6,809 bases of DNA from Bacteroidia bacterium (GTDB lineage: Bacteria; Bacteroidota; Bacteroidia; Bacteroidales; BM520). Position 1 is the first letter of the stretch, and each line of letters starts with the position of its first letter. The translations under genes and the position numbers were made by a program. The notes under the pieces were generated by a model that saw nothing but the letters and a program-made list of their open reading frames with translations, did not search any database and was not told the origin of the DNA. Where the stretch lies: positions 1-6,809 of the forward strand of contig RZYD01000130.1 of the NCBI GenBank assembly GCA_009930445.1, given 5' to 3'. Positions 6,182 to 6,809 of the stretch are shown piece after piece.

Positions 6182-6809
6182 TGCAAGCAGAATTCGAAGC
6201 ACCTGAAAACATAGCTGAAGAAGAAAATGACGATACACAGGAACTGTTCGAACATTTTCGGTTTTCGGTCGACAAAGGGCAGTCGCTGTTACGTATTGAT
6301 AAATTTCTCTTCGCACGCATCGAAAATGCTTCCCGAAACAAAATCCAGCTTGCCGCAAAAGAACAATGCATTGTTGTGAACGGGGTTCCGGTTAAAGCCA
6401 ATTACAAGGTAAAACCAAACGACACGATTTCTGTCCTGATGACCTACCCCCCCAGGGAAATAGAAATCATCGCCCAGGATATTCCTCTTGCTATAGTTTA
6501 TGAAGACACCGATCTTCTTATTGTGAACAAGCAACCCGGAATGGTAGTGCATCCCGCCTATGGCAATTACACCGGAACGCTGGTCAATGCCCTGACCTTT
6601 CATTTTCAGAAAACCAGCCCCGCATCCGCACCATTTCTTGTCCATCGAATCGATAAAGATACCAGTGGAATTATGATCGTGGCAAAAAACGAGTTGGCGC
6701 AAACCCGGTTAGCTAAGCAATTCTTTGATCATACAATTACCCGAAAATATGCAGCCCTTGTATGGGGCGATTTTGAAGAAGAAGAGGGAACCATAACCGG
6801 CCATCTGGG
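6181..6809 (+). CDS. rluD: 23S rRNA pseudouridine synthase, RluD type (3' end outside window)
   Basis: The frame opens at ATG 6181, whose first base is the last base of the preceding TAA, and remains open to the window end (209 complete codons). Pseudouridine synthases of this family isomerise specific uridines in rRNA; E. coli RluD modifies helix 69 of 23S rRNA. An acidic N-terminal tail (about 25 residues) is followed by an S4 RNA-binding domain (about 36-90: LLRIDKFLFARI, SRNKIQLAAKEQCIVVNG, KPNDTISV). The catalytic domain begins at IVYEDTDLLIVNKQPGMVVHP (105-125). The active-site motif HRIDKDTSG (155-163) contains catalytic Asp158, and RKYAALVWG lies near the truncated end. RluD and its paralogues RluA and RluC share the catalytic motif. 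The S4 domain argues against RluA, and the exact rRNA target is by analogy. It is probably the third gene of the PASTA-cargo-rluD transcript. Confidence 0.93.
   Translation, partial: MQAEFEAPENIAEEENDDTQELFEHFRFSVDKGQSLLRIDKFLFARIENASRNKIQLAAKEQCIVVNGVPVKANYKVKPNDTISVLMTYPPREIEIIAQDIPLAIVYEDTDLLIVNKQPGMVVHPAYGNYTGTLVNALTFHFQKTSPASAPFLVHRIDKDTSGIMIVAKNELAQTRLAKQFFDHTITRKYAALVWGDFEEEEGTITGHL

Noticed and set aside
6289..6702. 137-codon open frame on the - strand inside rluD
   Set aside because: It is antisense to the S4 domain and the catalytic HRID motif of rluD, which fixes the coding strand.
1..6809. Mobile element, CRISPR array, defence or toxin-antitoxin system
   Set aside because: No transposase, direct-repeat array, target-site duplication or matching small gene pair was seen. 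All larger frames are explained by housekeeping, envelope or secreted proteins.

Overview
The window looks like chromosomal DNA of a member of the phylum Bacteroidota. One secreted protein ends in a type IX secretion (type A) sorting domain. Two intergenic regions carry -7 boxes of the Bacteroidota form TAnnTTTG, one with a -33 TTTG at exactly 19 nt. Convincing Shine-Dalgarno sequences are absent in front of the genes. The gene order ddl / stand-alone PASTA protein / rluD is also one I associate with this phylum. I cannot name the genus.

Layout. Positions 1-255 (+) hold the C-terminal part of an FKBP-type prolyl isomerase. It is followed after 4 nt by rdgB (260-835, +), a house-cleaning nucleotide pyrophosphatase that starts with GTG. 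A lipoprotein of unknown function (844-1902, -) converges on rdgB with only 8 nt between the two stop codons. An inverted repeat there may act as a terminator in both directions. Upstream of the lipoprotein gene on the same strand is ddl, D-alanine--D-alanine ligase (1995-2987, -). A well-formed Bacteroidota promoter lies in the 92-nt gap between them.

A 296-nt gene-free stretch (2988-3283) separates ddl from a rightward cluster. It contains a perfect 7-bp inverted repeat whose right arm is the -7 box TATCTTTG. After it comes a roughly 120-nt segment that can fold into a long imperfect rod and ends in a run of six T. I read this as a candidate small RNA, or a structured leader/attenuator of the next gene. 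It is the least explained element in the window.

The rightward cluster is tightly packed: a membrane-anchored protein with three PASTA domains and no kinase (3284-4126), a 684-residue type IX secretion cargo protein (4127-6181), and the 5' part of rluD, a 23S rRNA pseudouridine synthase (6181 to the window end). The junctions are 0 nt and a 1-nt stop/start overlap, which suggests one transcript with translational coupling.

Functionally, ddl makes the D-Ala-D-Ala dipeptide for peptidoglycan, and PASTA domains commonly bind peptidoglycan, so the divergent pair points to a cell-envelope theme. rluD and rdgB are housekeeping genes. I see no mobile element, CRISPR array, tRNA or rRNA, and no defence system.
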